From contig JAJKFL010000003.1 in assembly GCA_021186555.1 (NCBI GenBank), positions 52,055,130 through 52,119,129 of the forward strand: a DNA stretch of 64,000 bases, in the 5' to 3' direction. Numbering within the stretch: the stretch's first letter is position 1; the number at the start of each line of letters is the position of its first letter. A program made the position numbers and the translations under genes. The stretch is from Reticulitermes speratus (lineage: Eukaryota > Arthropoda > Insecta > Blattodea > Rhinotermitidae). Positions 42,820 to 57,800 of the stretch are shown here, in pieces. The notes below the pieces were generated by a model that did not search any database, was not told where the DNA came from, and worked only from the letters and a program-made list of their open reading frames with translations.

Positions 42820-45800
42820 ATGGAGAATGGAATGTTGGAACATAGGTACAGAAACCTGCGTAGTCACTTGGATGATTTGGGTTATAGACAGCCATTGGTA
42901 GTAGAATCCCTTGCTTTGGTAGAAAAGCTTCTATCAGACCTGTTACACACTACAGAAAGTTTACGTTACTATAAGGAACTGGCACAGAAAAGTTTGGAGG
43001 TATGGCAATTTGTCATGTCTGAATATAATTTCCTGCTTCTATGAAGACTTGTGGTTTTGATCAAAGTATCATTGATATTGTTATATTAATATTATAATCT
43101 TAGTAATTTTATGTTACAATATGTTATATTACAGTTATTTAGCAGGTTCTTGTTGGTATTTGCTATGACAACAAATAACAATAAACTTTCAATTTTTTTT
43201 TACCTACTTTCTCTTGTTTTGTGGAGCTGGTGAATCATATAATTTTGTTCAAGTCTGTGTATTCATTAAAAACTGTAACTTCAGTAAGAAGCCTGCATAA
43301 AATAAAATCATAATGCTATTTTGATGCTGTCTTTGATTTTACACACACACACCACTGAACTCGGTGACACCTATTAAATTATTGCAGTAGTTTGGATATT
43401 TATAAGTACAAATAATACAGAAGCATGTGTTTATATTATAGGAATGTAGCAATCTTGAATTAGGAGCTGGACCATACAAGCTTGACAATGCCAGACTTGT
43501 TAAGGAGTGCAATGAATTGCACTTGAAACTACTGCAGCAAGAAGAAGATGCTGATAAAACCCAAAAAGGTTAGATGTTAACATCCAGTATATCACATCTG
43601 TGAATTAACTGTTAAATGCTTATGAAAATGTAGGACTGTAAAAATGCAAAAATATTACTGGTAAAATTGGTTGCTGGGTTTGTGCAAGACTTTTTCAGGT
43701 TTTTGTGAAGCTTCTAGGAGCTCTTCAGAAACTTTGTTTGCATTCAGATTGTAGGTATACACGGTGTTCTGTTTATATATTCCTAGATGTCACATAGTGC
43801 ATATGAAACACCTGATTTATTTAATGAGTTAAAAATAAATGTTTATTATTCTGCAGCTAGCTAGTGTAGATCCTGAAGGCAATATAACAAATTTTGCCAC
43901 TGAGGCCTGTCATATAACACACAGACTTCATATTACAGATGTCTATAACATGGCCACTGATCTATGCTTGGGGTTTTTTTTTTTTTTGTAAATAATATTA
44001 GGTTATTTCATTTTCCTTATATACATGCTATTTATTCAAGACATTGCAGCTAATATAAAAAGATTTGCCCCATTTTCACACTCGTTTGTCTGTCTCAGAA
44101 CCACAATTGTGTTTAGCGCCTTCATTACAGTTTTTTTTTTCTTTTATGAGATTCAAAAACAAGCTTAACATTCACATGAAATAAGATGCTAATTACAGCT
44201 TTGCATGGTTATTTTGTAGGGTCATGGAGACAATTTTGAGTTCTCTTATATTTTGATTTCAGGCTTCCGCCACAATGTTGATGAAATGTGCGGTCTTCTG
44301 GGGTATTGCGCGGCGTCGTGTGGTAATTGTTTACCGACGTTTCGGGACAACATATCAGTCCCACTCTCACGGGTCAAGAGTTCCTACTCGGACTCTTGAC
44401 CCGTGAGGATGGGACTGATACATTGTCCCCAAAGTCTGTAAACAATTACCACACGACACTGCGTATACCCCAGAAGAACGCAGATTTCTCTTATATTTCT
44501 TTTTAGCCAGTTATTTCTGTCATATTCTGTAACAACTCTGTAACATTTGTACATATTCTTTTCAGAGGTTTATGATTAAGTAATGTAGTTGGGTGCAAGT
44601 AAGTCATTTCAGGCTTATAAATGATGTTTTAAAACACATTTACATATGGTGTACAGAAACAAGAATCCATATTTTACATACTTTTCAATTGCTTGCTCAA
44701 AGTAGTAACGTTTTGAACCATGTACCAGCAAAACGTTCTTGAATTTCTCAAAGACACAGTTGAAACACTTAACCTCATTCTTGTTTGCTGTCACTGGGCC
44801 CTTGAAATACGTATCTGCACATTTCCAAAGTACGTTATTGATTTTGTTTAAAAGAGGTATGAGTGTTTTGTTTTTATATCTATTAATTTATTACTGCTTT
44901 TGGTCTAGATTTGAAGCTTCAAGTCCGCAGACTAGAAAGTGAAAAATCAGACCTTCAGTTCTTAAGTTCACAGCACATAGCACGAATTAAGGACCTAGAA
45001 CAGGAATCTGCCCAAAAGTCTCGTAAGGTATTACAATTGCAAGGCAAATATGCACACACTATTATATCAGGACCAGGTAAGAGATTTTAACTCTTAGTTA
45101 AAACTAAAGAAAGTAATTAATATCATGATAATAAATTATAATAAACACATAGCTTACATATGAATAGGGAGCCAAGACAGCATACTGAGGCTATGGGCTG
45201 AACAATTTGGGGTTCAATTCCTGGGAGGATCAAACAATTGATCTCTTCTCCAAAATGTCCAGACTTGCTCTGGGGCCCACCCAGCCTCATATTCTTTGGG
45301 TACCGGGGTTCTTTTGCTAGGGATAAATCAGCCACAACATGAAGCTAACCACTCACCTCCATCAAGTTTGGAGGTTAAGAATGAGTGGAGCTGTACCTCT
45401 ACTTCTCCTATATGCCTTTATGGCATACACAGGGACAACATTACCTTTCATATATGAATAGTAAATAATTTTAACTCATTAAATTATTATGCAGCAACCT
45501 TCAAGAGTGAAACAAAATATCTGACAGACGTTCTTATCTTGATTTCAGGCTTCCGCCGCGATGTTGATGAAATCTGTGGTCTTCTGGGTAATTACACGGC
45601 GTCGTGTGGTAATTATTTACCGACGTTTCGGGACAACGTATCGGTCCCATCTTCATGGGTCAAGATTCCATGAAGATGGGACCGATACGTTGTCCCGAAA
45701 CGTCGGTAAATAATTACCACACGACGCCGTGTAATTACCCAGAAGACCACAGATTTCAGACGTTCTTATGTTTTGTGACATATTTACATAGTTAATCTTT

Positions 45801-48800
45801 GGGGAAGAAACAGTGTATGTGGTATACCTAAAAATTATATGAAATCAGGTTTCTTCTGAGCCTTATTAATACATAATATGAATATTTAGGTCCCTGGATA
45901 ACTGTACAAGCTTATTCAATATGAAGTCATTCAGTCCATATAAAAATTAACAAACATTTTTGCAATTTTCACCTATGCAAACAAAATGTCTGTTTGAAAT
46001 TCAAGAATTTTCATTACATTTTGAAGAAGTAACTTGCACAGTTATATGTTAACTGACTCCATGGAGCAGATTTCTTCTTGATACCAAGAAATACCCCACT
46101 TTTCATGGACTATGGTCACAAGAGTCCATCACTGGATCCTATTTTGAGCCAAATAATTCTTGTCCGCACCACCACATCCTGATTCTTTAATTCATCTGAA
46201 CAATTTTATGCTAAATGACCCAAAATCCTAAATATCTGTACAGTGTAATAAAATACATACAGTTTTTTACAGAACAAAATTGGATAGGGTCTACTTCATA
46301 ACATTGTACATAAAATTCACCATTCTTTGCTTTTCCTTAAGCTTACTTGTGACCTGTTTATCCATTTACAGACTTAAGTAAAGTGCACTTTATGACTGGT
46401 CGATATGTATGTATGAAAACTGGAATTGTCCGTCGCCTTTAAATCAAAGTCTCCGATACTGAATTTTAAAAAATTGTAATATTTTAGGTTTAGGTGCTGA
46501 TGCTTGGTCACAGACACCCATGACATCCACATAAGGTGGACTTCTTTGCTTTGTAAAGAATGCATAACAGTTCCAATGTCACCTATACAACTTATAGTAA
46601 AAGGAAACTGTAAAACTCCAACATAAATTACCATGTCTTTGGAATGAAGTAATCTCACTATATTCCCAAAACATGCAGTGCTGCCTTCTAGAGGGTCAAG
46701 AATTTTTTAACACATTTTTTTTTGCGTTTCCCTTCATCGTGTAATAAAGAAAGTATTATATTCATGACATTTAGGTTATGAGTGTTGAGGTTTTTGTAGC
46801 AATGTAGCTGAGGATTTCATTCTTCTGGCATATGGTGCTGCATGACCACGTGAACAGTGTCCTCGTCTTCAAGAGTTGAAATGTCCAAGAAGAATGGAAT
46901 CCTCAACATTCAGGTTGTTGTTACAAGGAATGAATTCTTTAAATACCTACAATAGTTGTAAATTATAGTTAAAATTACATGTGGTATGTTGGTGTGTACA
47001 AATTTGCATACATGTACAGCAAAATTCTTTTAACCTGACATCTGATAATATGGAAATCCTGATAATCCATCACTTGAGGAGAGTAGTCCCAAGACCAGAA
47101 GTGTTGATTTTTACAATAAAAAAGCTTCATCAAGGAAACAGGCAAATCTCAGGGATGTGTTCAAAAAGGCCTTCAAGATTGTCTGTGCATCAACCGTTGT
47201 GGTATCTCCTGACTGCTTGTCTCCTGTTCCATCAAATTCTTAAGCTATGAAGACTCCAGAAAACACAGAAGAGGACCCTGATGACCCAGAACCAGCAGAT
47301 GAAGGAGATAACAGAATATTACGTGTAAGAACTTAGGTCTGTATAGGTGTTGTGTGATACTGTGGAATACAGTATTCAATAATTTGGCACCTGTCTAGTC
47401 CTGTGCAAGTCAGATTAATGGAATTTTGCTGTATATACAGTGTATGCCTACTCTGTCACGTGTAAGATTGAACTTCACTCAAAATATGCTTATGTTAGCT
47501 GTCTCTAATTCAAGCATTGTGCGCAGGTGGCAAGAAGAAGACTTTCTCTAACAAGCCTCAAGCAACATTTGAATTAGATTCACCATTAAAACTGGGAAAA
47601 TCTTGGCAAGAACAGTATAGTCGTGTACCATCAGAAGCAAAGAAGCCCTACATTGCAGATGTGATGCAACTAGCAGATCAGCGAATTGCTAACCTAAATC
47701 GAGAGTTAAACATTCTGAAGGAAGAAAATGGTCGTCAGTCAGAAATCATTGCCACACTTAAGAACAAGGTACATTGGGATCATATACATACAGTGTGTGT
47801 GTGTGTGTAATATTGTCTTTTGTTTGTGTTCAGCTATCATGATTTAGTGCAGATAATATGAGAAGGAATGGTTCATTGTATCCATCCTTTGTTTTGTTCA
47901 TAGATATTAATGAAAATGATTTAAAGATTACTGAGACAGCCCGGCTTCTGTTCAAAATCTCTTATAAGATGTTTGTTCATTTAATTTATCACTCTTTAAA
48001 CTTTTTATACATGAATTAGTACATGATTAAACACATTATTTTGTTGACTGATGTGCAAAACTTTAAGTTTTTAGGATTATTTCGATACAAATTATTTATT
48101 TGATGAAAGATTGTCTTTAAACGCAGTTATTTATTATGTTCATGTATTTTATCGTTTTATTGGTAAGTTAGCGTATCGTATGGTTTAAGGATTTTGAACT
48201 GTAATGGATGTGTTGGAATGTATGTGAAATATTATAAGACTTGTCCAGATGCTACATTTGTAACAACATGGATGTGAATTAATTTAATTTAATTTAATTG
48301 TTTCCCTGATATAAATTATTGGTATTGGTCTGAATGAAATGTTCAGGTAATGTTTGTTGTGTATAGCTAAATGCACGAGAGAGAGAAATTCAGCGTCTCA
48401 TGCATATGTTGGAAGGCGGTCGATCACTGGCTGCAATCAGGAAGGACTGCACGTGCACTTGTAAGGATAAGCTGCATCAACTGAACTCTCTGGCTAAAGA
48501 AGTTAGAATGCTTGAGCTTAAAAATGAAGATCTGGAGCAAAAAGTGAAAGGTGGGAAAGAATTCAAAATTTAGTAGAAAAAACTTGATGAAGGTAATAAG
48601 AGATGAGCTTCATGGCACTGTCTGCTGAAACATTAGAAAAGTATAGGAAATCTGATGGTCTCCTTCAGAGAGTTCTGAGTTTGATACCCAGTCAGATCTG
48701 TGTGCAGATTTTTTTGATCAGAGATTGAAACCTTGATCTCTGCCAAAAATAAAATTTTTAGAATGTAATGAATACCAAATGCATACCAACCCCCCTGGAT

Positions 48801-51800
48801 TGGAACATACATTATGCTGTAGATCCTCTCTACCAATCATCACTCTCTTGATCACCTAGTCAGAGGGGCCAATGAATCTGTTCTGAGCATTCATGTACTA
48901 CAGAAATGGAATTTATGCCCTTGCCACTGTGGATAGAGACCAGAGAGGTCAACACAGACCATATCTTGAGGCAACAGACAAACAGTAACATAAGAAGAAC
49001 ATCATCTGGAATGTAGTTAATGAAACAGTTTGGTTTAGAAATGATTGAGAATGAAAAATTATTCTTACAGTTTCAAATTGAATTCACATCCTCCTCTTTC
49101 AAGACATGTACTAATCACCTGTGGCAAATAATAGTTTCTATTTGGTTAACAGTTGACATTGATTTCAGACTCAGTCGCAAGTCAGCAGGAGGCAAAGGAA
49201 AAAGCAGCAGAGCTAGTGAAACGTAATAAACAACTTGAAAAGGAGTTACATGATGTTGATCAGATGGCACTGGCGGTTGAAGATGAATATAGTTCTAGTG
49301 TTAAACAGAACTCTGAGAGAGCACAGAGATTTCAGGTAAGAATAAAATTCTTCATGGAGAACACAGTACAATAGAATCTCGATACTTTGAGGTGAAAGGG
49401 ACCAAGGTTGTCTCAAATTACTGAAAAGCTCAGACTGCATGGATTGACAACAATTTAGAACATATAATTACAAATACAGTGGAACTTCGAACACAATCCG
49501 TTCCAGGAGACGGTTCGACTTTCAAGTTGTTCGATTTTCGAGTTAAATTTCCCCATAAGAAATAATGTAAATTGAATTAATCCGTTCCAGACCCCCAAAA
49601 TTTACCCAATATAAAACATTTTAAGTGCCTATTTCAAAAGATCATAATGATAAAACAAGTATATTTAGTTTCAATAATTGAAAATTTTTATTTATAATAG
49701 TACATACATAAAAAATATTCTATAATAATCAATCAATAATAATAGTAGGAGGGATATTACTGTTCACTGGAAGGTGAATTACCCTTCTTTCATCTGGACC
49801 AAGCAGAGAGAGAAGGCAACCACGTGACGACCACGTGATTCTTTGTTCGACTTTCGAGTTTTTGTTCGAGTTTCAAAACCGGATTTTCCTCGAATTTTTT
49901 GTTCGAGTTTCAAGTTGTTCGAACATCAAACCGTTCGAAGTTCAAGGGTCCACTGTATATGATATTCATTGTTAGTGTACATGAAAACAAATTCTTAAAT
50001 CACATAACAGTACACAAGAATACACAAAGAAAATGGGTAAAATGAGGTACAGTAATGCCTGAAAGACACGTGCACACAGAGATACGCACTTCAACTGAAT
50101 TCTGTACCGAACATGGAAACGACCTTGACTTCAAATGAAACAGAACCTCGAATAATTGGGACTCAGAGAATCAAGACTACACTTAATATTATTCTCACCG
50201 TGCATGTTGACTATCATTAGTAAAAATACCAACACATGCACTGTTTAATAAAACCTTTATAGTTTTAAAAAATTGGCCCTACATATGTTTCGGCCAGTTA
50301 ACTGGCCATCCTCAGGGGCAACTAGCGTTTAAGGCACAATCACCTTCATAGGTATTATATAAGGTGTGTGGTTGTTAAAAATTTTTTTTAAAAAACAATA
50401 AAGTTTTTTGTCATAGGGAATCACATCCAAGGTGCACTGTATATCACTGACGTGAACAATATATTATAGAATAAAAACACTGCACTAGTTACCACCGTTG
50501 CGCAGCATGCGTAGATCTCAGTTTGGTGAAGCACTTATTTATGAATCAAATCACTGTGTTGCGTAGCGTATATGGCAGGTTTTTTTTTTTTTTTAAAGCA
50601 CATACGTTGTCGAGTTTTATGTTGAACAAAGTCTTGTTCCAGTATATGATAGTTTTTAGTTGTTAGTGCGTTATCTTGGTTTCTGGCATGGCGTGTCGTC
50701 TGTGTTTGGGTTGCTGAAGTGGTAGAGATGGAGACTTTTTTTGTCTACTGGCCAGTAGACAACCACACACCTTATATAATACCTATGAACGTGATTGTGC
50801 CTTAAACGCTAGTTGCCCCTGAGGATGGCCAGTTAACTGGCCGAAACATATGTAGGGCCAATTTTTTAAAATTATAAAGGTTTTATTAAACAGTGCATGT
50901 GTTGGTATTTTTACTAACAAGACTACACTGTACATGTCTCAAGGTAGAAGAGAATTACACTTTGTCACTGCAGGAAATGCTTGTAATGTGATGCTTCTGT
51001 GTCATTTTATACACAGTATGTCAAATTTTTTATCTTCCCTGCTAGGAAAGAATGAAAAATAATCTGAAGCAGGTCCTTGACTTAGAGCGTGAAGTACTGG
51101 AGTTGAAACGAAATAACCAGGAACTCCAAGCAAGCATGGAAGGCTTGAGAAATGACAAGCACCATCTGCAAAGGAAACTGGAAACTGCACTTGATGAAAA
51201 AAAGAGAAACTCAGATCGCGTCAATGAACTTACCATTATTGGTACGTGAGTATTCTGAAATAACTTTTATTTTTTTTTTATGTTTTATATAATTGCTCTA
51301 CAGGCAAATCATTGATATGCAGAACTATAATTTTGCCTGTTGTTTTGTATGGGTGTGAAACTTGGTCTCTCACACTGAGGGAGGAACATAGACTGAGGGT
51401 GTTCAAGAATAGGGTGCTGAGGAGGATATTTGGACCTAAGAGGGACGAGGTAACAGGGGAGTGGAGAAGACTACATAACGAGGAACTTAATGGTCTGTAC
51501 TCCTCACCAAATATTATTCGGGTGGTCAAATCAAGAAGAATGGGGTGGGCGGGGCATGTAGCACGTATGGGGGAGGTGAGAGGTGCATACAGGATTTTGG
51601 TGGGAAGACCTGAGGGAAGGAGACCACTTGGAACACCCAGGCATAGATGGGAGGATAATATTAAAATGGATCTTCAAGAAGTGGGATGGGGGGGCATGGA
51701 CTGGATTGATATGGCTCAGGATAGGGACAGGTGGCGGGCTCTTGTAAATGCGGTAATGAACCTTCGGGTTCCATACAATGCGGGGAATTTCTTGACTAGC

Positions 51801-54800
51801 TGACGACCTGTTAGCTTCTCAAGAAGGACTCTACTCCATGTAGTTAGTTAGTTAGTTATTTGGTTACAGGCAAATCATTACCTTCAATCAAAGTAACTCA
51901 AGCAGCCACTTTTTCCAGTTTTTAGGTTTCTGGGTTAAGGCATTAAATAGCCTGGTAGGTGGGTATCAGGACATTGAAGGAACCTGGTGCCTCCATCTTG
52001 AGGGCTGCAGTGGTCTCCCAGTCTCATAATCAAGATAATAATATGAATCTTTAAGAACTGTGGAAACTTTAAAATGTAACACTTTTTTTGTGTATGTTTG
52101 TCATTCTGTAATGAACATTCACATACCTGTATCATCTTCTTCTTGTGTCAATATCACCAATATGCCTCTCATTTTAAATGGCTGCATTTTTAACCATGTA
52201 TCAATATCAAGTAGCTAAATCCTGACCTTCACCTTTTCAGAGCATGGCCTGAACAAAGATATTGAACGCTTGATTCAAGAAACAACTTTACAGAAGCGCA
52301 AAATAGCAGAGCTTGAAAGCCAGTTGGCATCTACAGTGACTCATCCTGACACAGCACCTGGAAAGACCCAGAAGAAGATAGACCCAGGGAAGAGGCCAAA
52401 AATTAAAAGTCCAACAAGAGCTCTGAAATATCAAAAAGGTGTTACTGTCCCCAAGCGTACTTCTCCAGAGTACCATGTCGAAGTAAGATTCAGTTTATGG
52501 CTTTGTGATCTTTATTATACTCATGTGAAATTATTATAGATGCACAAGTCCTCAAATTTTCAAACTTTATCTTGAACTGTACCATAAGTGTGACTTAAAA
52601 CGTAAACTTCTTGTTCCTTTGCATTTGATCTCCATAAATCCTGTTTCATATTTGAACCCAGTACTGTGTTCTGTTAGTGCTGGTCTGTTACTTCATTCCA
52701 CATGTGTGAACTGTTTAATACTTTTTGGAGTCTTTGTTTATTTTTAATTACATCAAAAGCTAATTATTTTCTTATCTACAGCTAAATTCTGAGCATTATG
52801 AAGCTTTGATTAAAAAATTGGAGTCAGAAAGAGATTTTTACTACAGTGAATGTCGTCGTTTGAAAGAAGAGAAAAGAGTTGCTTCACCCAGTGATAATGT
52901 AAGTGTTAGTACAAGTGTGTCAGCATGCCTAGATGTAGGAAATACGGTATGATTTAACATCTCATAATGTTATTCATAAAGGAATAATAAAAAAAACTCA
53001 GAAAATTAAGTCTTATGTGATTTTATGTACTTACTGATTTGAATTTGTAACTGATGTCCTGTATTTGCTATGTAAAATTTAATTTTTATGCAGTTATCTT
53101 TCAGAAAACCAGATCCTGAATTTGGCTGTCCCACACATGATTTATGTTTAAATGTGTGCTCGATTCAATGCTGTGTTGTTGGGTGAGTGGTTCCCAGTGT
53201 TATGAAGGAATGTAGTTCATTCATCTTGAATGGTCAAGTAGATGAACATGCTGAGTTCCTTCAAAACATCAGGAACCACTCATCCAATAACACAGCATCA
53301 CATCCCTGAAGAACTGAACCTTCTGAGTCTTAGTTTTCTTTGTATTTACTACTCAGGTTCCTTCTTACTAGTGGTAATACAGATTCTATGTTTTTTATGG
53401 TTGTCGTGTTCGTGCCCAGTAAATTAACTTTTTCAGCATAGACCAGAAGCTGTGTCATATTCACGTTCAGTTTCTCTTGATTTTCTTGGGCTTTACTAGT
53501 GGTTTATTGTAAAGCAAAGTGTAAAATCAGTCATGATAAAGCATTTCCTTTTTTCAGATCATTCTGAACAGTATATAATAAATATTTATTGTTTGTCATG
53601 CATCTGACAATGCTGAAAATTAGCTTACATTATTTTTAATGACATTAGAAGAATTTATGTTATAAAACATGTTACATTCTACTAGTCCAGCGAACTGCGA
53701 CGCAAACTCAATGAAAAAGAGCAACAGTTATTGGAGCTGCAGCAAACAAATCGTGAATTGGTCAAAGAAAAGGAGATTCTGAGATCTTGCGTTGATGCTA
53801 TGCCAAAGAGAGAAACACATTCCACAATGACATCTCCACCTTATGTGTCTGCTGCAACAGATGCAGCCACCACGACATCTTTGAAGGTAATTGCAAATGT
53901 TTGTATTATCAGGCAGGTCACATCCCTGCAAAATGCCTATTAAGACTGTTATATGAATCTGTCTGTCTGTCCATCTCAACCCAACAAATGAAGAACTGCT
54001 GAATGGATTTTTATTAAATTTAATATTATAGAATTTTCTGAGACACTTGAGCCAGTTTGATATTTGGTTAAAATCGAAAATAAATAATGAGCACTTTAGA
54101 GGATGACCTACAAGCACCTCCAGTGTAACTTGCTAAATATTTATTGGAGTGAAAAATGTTGTGCACAAAAATTACAGAGAGGAATGACACACACATTTTA
54201 TGTCCACTACATTTTTTATAATTCTGTCTGAAGTAACAGTTTGATTAATAAACTTTCTTAAAGGTAGAATGTTTGCAAAAACACATGGAACCATTATGTG
54301 CACATGTGTAGGAGAAAAAGGCCAGTAGAAATGAGCGGTTGAAGACTGTCTTTTCGAGCAGAGCACAAGAGATATGACTACTTCTCCATTGTCATGTAGC
54401 TGAATGAACTGCACTGCTTGAAATATATACACAAACTTATGTGTCACGCCTCTACGCTGCGGTTGGATGAGTGAACTTTTGTGGATTCTTTTTCTCAGAA
54501 GTCTGTAACAGACTTATACAAGGCCTGATCAAGAATTACCCAAATTGATGCTGTGAAACGGACAGTACTAAACTTACCTTGACTAATACCCTTTGAAGTA
54601 GGTACCCTCTGCTTGGATACACTTATTCCATCTGCTGTTCTGCTGTTGGAACCATCTCTCATATCCTGCTTTTGGGATCTCGAAAAGTTGCTGCACTGCA
54701 TTAAGTTCGATCATTTGATGTCTTCAAATTGTTTACATTTTAAGGTGTTCTTAGCTCAGGGACAAGAGGAAGATGTCATGTGGGGCCATGTCTATGGAGT

Positions 54801-57800
54801 ATAGGGGTTGACACACCTATGGAACGTGCTGTTTCACTAAAAATTGGTGCGCAATTTGTGCTGAGTGCACTGGCACAATGGGACAAACTTCACTGACATG
54901 CATCTTAGACCCACATCATTAGTTAAAATTGCCTGTCATCAGCCAAATGAAATTTCTAATTCCTCAGCTACTCTCCAGATGTTTAGTCAATCTGCTGTCA
55001 CCAAATCCTGCACTTTTGCCACCACGTCCTCATATCTGCTCAGTGAAGGATGTCCAGAATGCTCATCACTTCCTACGGATTGCGTGCCTGTCTTTAAAGC
55101 AGTGGAATCTGTCAAAAACTTGCGTAAAGCTTGTGGCCTCCTTTCAAAGGGCTGTTTTAATGATTTCATAAGTTTGGGTTCCCATTTTGTCAAGTTTCAC
55201 TGTAAATTTAATACACATGCATTGTTTCATTCCCTCATATGACACACAACACAAATGCTACTGTCTGCTTGCATTAATTGCATTGGACTGAATGGCTGCA
55301 GTGAGGTCTTGCTGATTGAGGACATGCAGGAACATGTCCAGACACACTCAGAAAAGTGTCGTCGCAGTGTGATGTAAGGTATTAGAGGAATTAACTCAGT
55401 CTTGATACTTTTTGATCAGGCTTCATATGTGCCCTTTTGCTAGAATATTTCTTTTATTTATGTAATACTACATCTTTTAGTAGATACCATTACACTATTA
55501 AATAACAGCATGACACGTAATTATAGGCAGAAAGACACTGCACATACGTCTGTAGATTAGTTTCGTTTACAAAGCGAAACATATCCAGCTGGGAACTCCA
55601 TACTTGTACATGTATTTATAATTATGTTCATTTTTCAGGCTGTGATAAAACATCTAGAACAGGAACGTGACGTGGCAAGAGGTGACATGGAACATTTGGA
55701 AGAGGAACGAGATGCACTTCGTGAACGTCTTAAGGTACTGAGGGCTAATTTATTGTAAGTTACAAATGTATAAGGTATTCAGTTGCATCATACTAGCAAC
55801 AGGTCAGCAGGATCTGTTCAAAGACTTGGTATCTATTAGACCAGTTTTTTATTTGTCATTAGATATTTCTCCTGCCAGGAGACTTATGCTGCTGTTCTTT
55901 ATGGGGACTCTTTTGTCACTGTTTGAATGTGCTGTTATCTGCATCCAGATTTCATCATCTCAGTAAAAAAAATATGCTGGTTTCGTAGATATCCACGGAG
56001 ACGCAAGTGGCAGAACACGCTCGACTTGAGACAGTAGTGACTGAGTACGAGGAAAGAATACGCAAATTGGAGGCAGAGAGGCGTGAACTGTTGGCCTCCC
56101 AAGGATCTCGGAAAGCAACAGTTTCGAATTTGGAGAGCCAGGCAGAGTCTTTACAGAGCCAACTCATCATTGCGCGGTCAGAACTAACCGAACAGCGAGC
56201 GCTATACAACCAAATTAAGTAAGTAAATGCAAGCATATCCCCATAGCTCTTGATGTTTCTGTTGCCAGATTGAAATTTTCACGGTTGTAAATATTAAGAT
56301 TGTGGTCTTTTGGGATGTAATGCCATGTAGTTTGGTAGGTAGACGATGTTTCGGAGGAATCTGCTGCCTCTGGCAGTGAAGACTCCTACACAACCCTGAG
56401 GACCACAGTCTAACTGACAGTTGTTCTATCTGCCTCAGAATAGTCTTATTTAACTGACAGTAACATTTGTCTTATGTTTGTTACTTAGGACCTTGCAAGA
56501 ACAGACTGATCAGACACTGGCTGATTCACAGGGGCAACTTCATCAGTCTGAAATGGAGCTCAGAAATTGCGAAGAACGTGTCAGACAGTTGGAAAAAGAC
56601 CGAGCAAGATTAGACCAAGAAGTAGCTCGCTATAAAGATGAAATTTCTGTTATGAGAGGAACTTTGGCACAGGTGGATCAAGAAAAGGATGGTTTGCTGG
56701 TGAGTGTGACACTTCAGTTCCTTGTTAATAATTAATACTGCCAAAACAACTGAATACTCTGCAAGCAAAGCCAACTTTTGAGCTGCATCATGTTAGATAT
56801 CTGTCATGAATGTGGACTGAACACAGCTCAAAATGGGTAATGTAGTTGACTCAGGAGAATGAACTTAATGTTATTCATTCTGTGCATTTACATGGTTCGA
56901 AACATGTAGTACAGTGTTACACAACTAATAGTGAATAAAATGTACATTTGTCAGACTATAAATATAAACAATTGTACCAATTGATGTAAAAATGTGTAAT
57001 TTAAAATACTGAGTCCCTGAGGATGAGCCAGAATATGGTTCGAGACATGTAGGACAGTGTTACACAACTAATAGTGAATAAAATGTACATTTGTCGGACT
57101 ATAAATATATATCAGGAGAATGACTTTCACCTTGGCAATGGTTATGGCGGGGAAGTCAGACTGTTAGACATTTATGACCCATAACTGATATATTGCAGTT
57201 AGGAATACACGAGACTGAAGTGCAGTTGTGTCTTGTGCTTGCGAGTTTATACTGTTTTCTCTTGTGTTCTGCCAGGTTATAGAATGTTCTGCTAATTATT
57301 ATGCATAATTCATCAATTGAATCATGTTTGTTAAAAAAAATGTATTTTGCAATAATAGAGATGTATGTTTTTGAGAGGACGTATAATATTTTCACCACAG
57401 CACTAGCCAGGAGATACTGGAACAACCTATGACTGTCGGGAACAAACTTGTTCTCATATACTTAATATTATTTTCACCGTGCATGTTTATTAACACTAGT
57501 AAAACTATACCAACACACGCACTTTTTATTAAAACAATAATAGTTTTAAAAAAACAAGCCCTACATATGTTTTGGCCAGCTAACTGGCCATCATCAGTAG
57601 ACAACCAGACATCTTCCGGGCTACACGCTACCATAACAGCAACCACCCAGCACAGACGGTACAACGCCATGCCAATGCCAAGATAATGCACCCACAACCA
57701 TCGCATACAAGAACAAGACATTAGTCGGCATGGATAAAGAAAGTACGTGCTTCACCGAAACACGCAACACAACAGTGCTGTAAACCAAGTCAGTGTTTTA

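Larger units (their letters stand above)
50183..50917. mobile_element. Hammerhead-bearing inverted-repeat retroelement, copy 1
   Basis: The arms about 50186-50375 and 50757-50917 are inverted copies (for example AACACATGCACTGTTTAATA and TATTAAACAGTGCATGTGTT with the ribozyme and ACCACACACCTTATATAATA inward). The left end contains CACCGTGCATGTT. The middle (50375-50757) is shared, inverted, with the element at 57461 (GACACGCCATGCCAG / ACAACGCCATGCCAATG; GTGATATACAGTGC). No open reading frame of note, so it is non-autonomous. In intron 6 of Cep135. Confidence 0.87.

Noticed and set aside
51312-51803. 163-codon open frame as a Cep135 alternative exon or separate gene
   Set aside because: Its sequence is that of a LINE C-terminus, with target-site duplications and a repeat tail around it.
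54865-55242. 125-codon plus-strand frame
   Set aside because: It lies antisense over the decayed mariner-type transposase, which is the better explanation.
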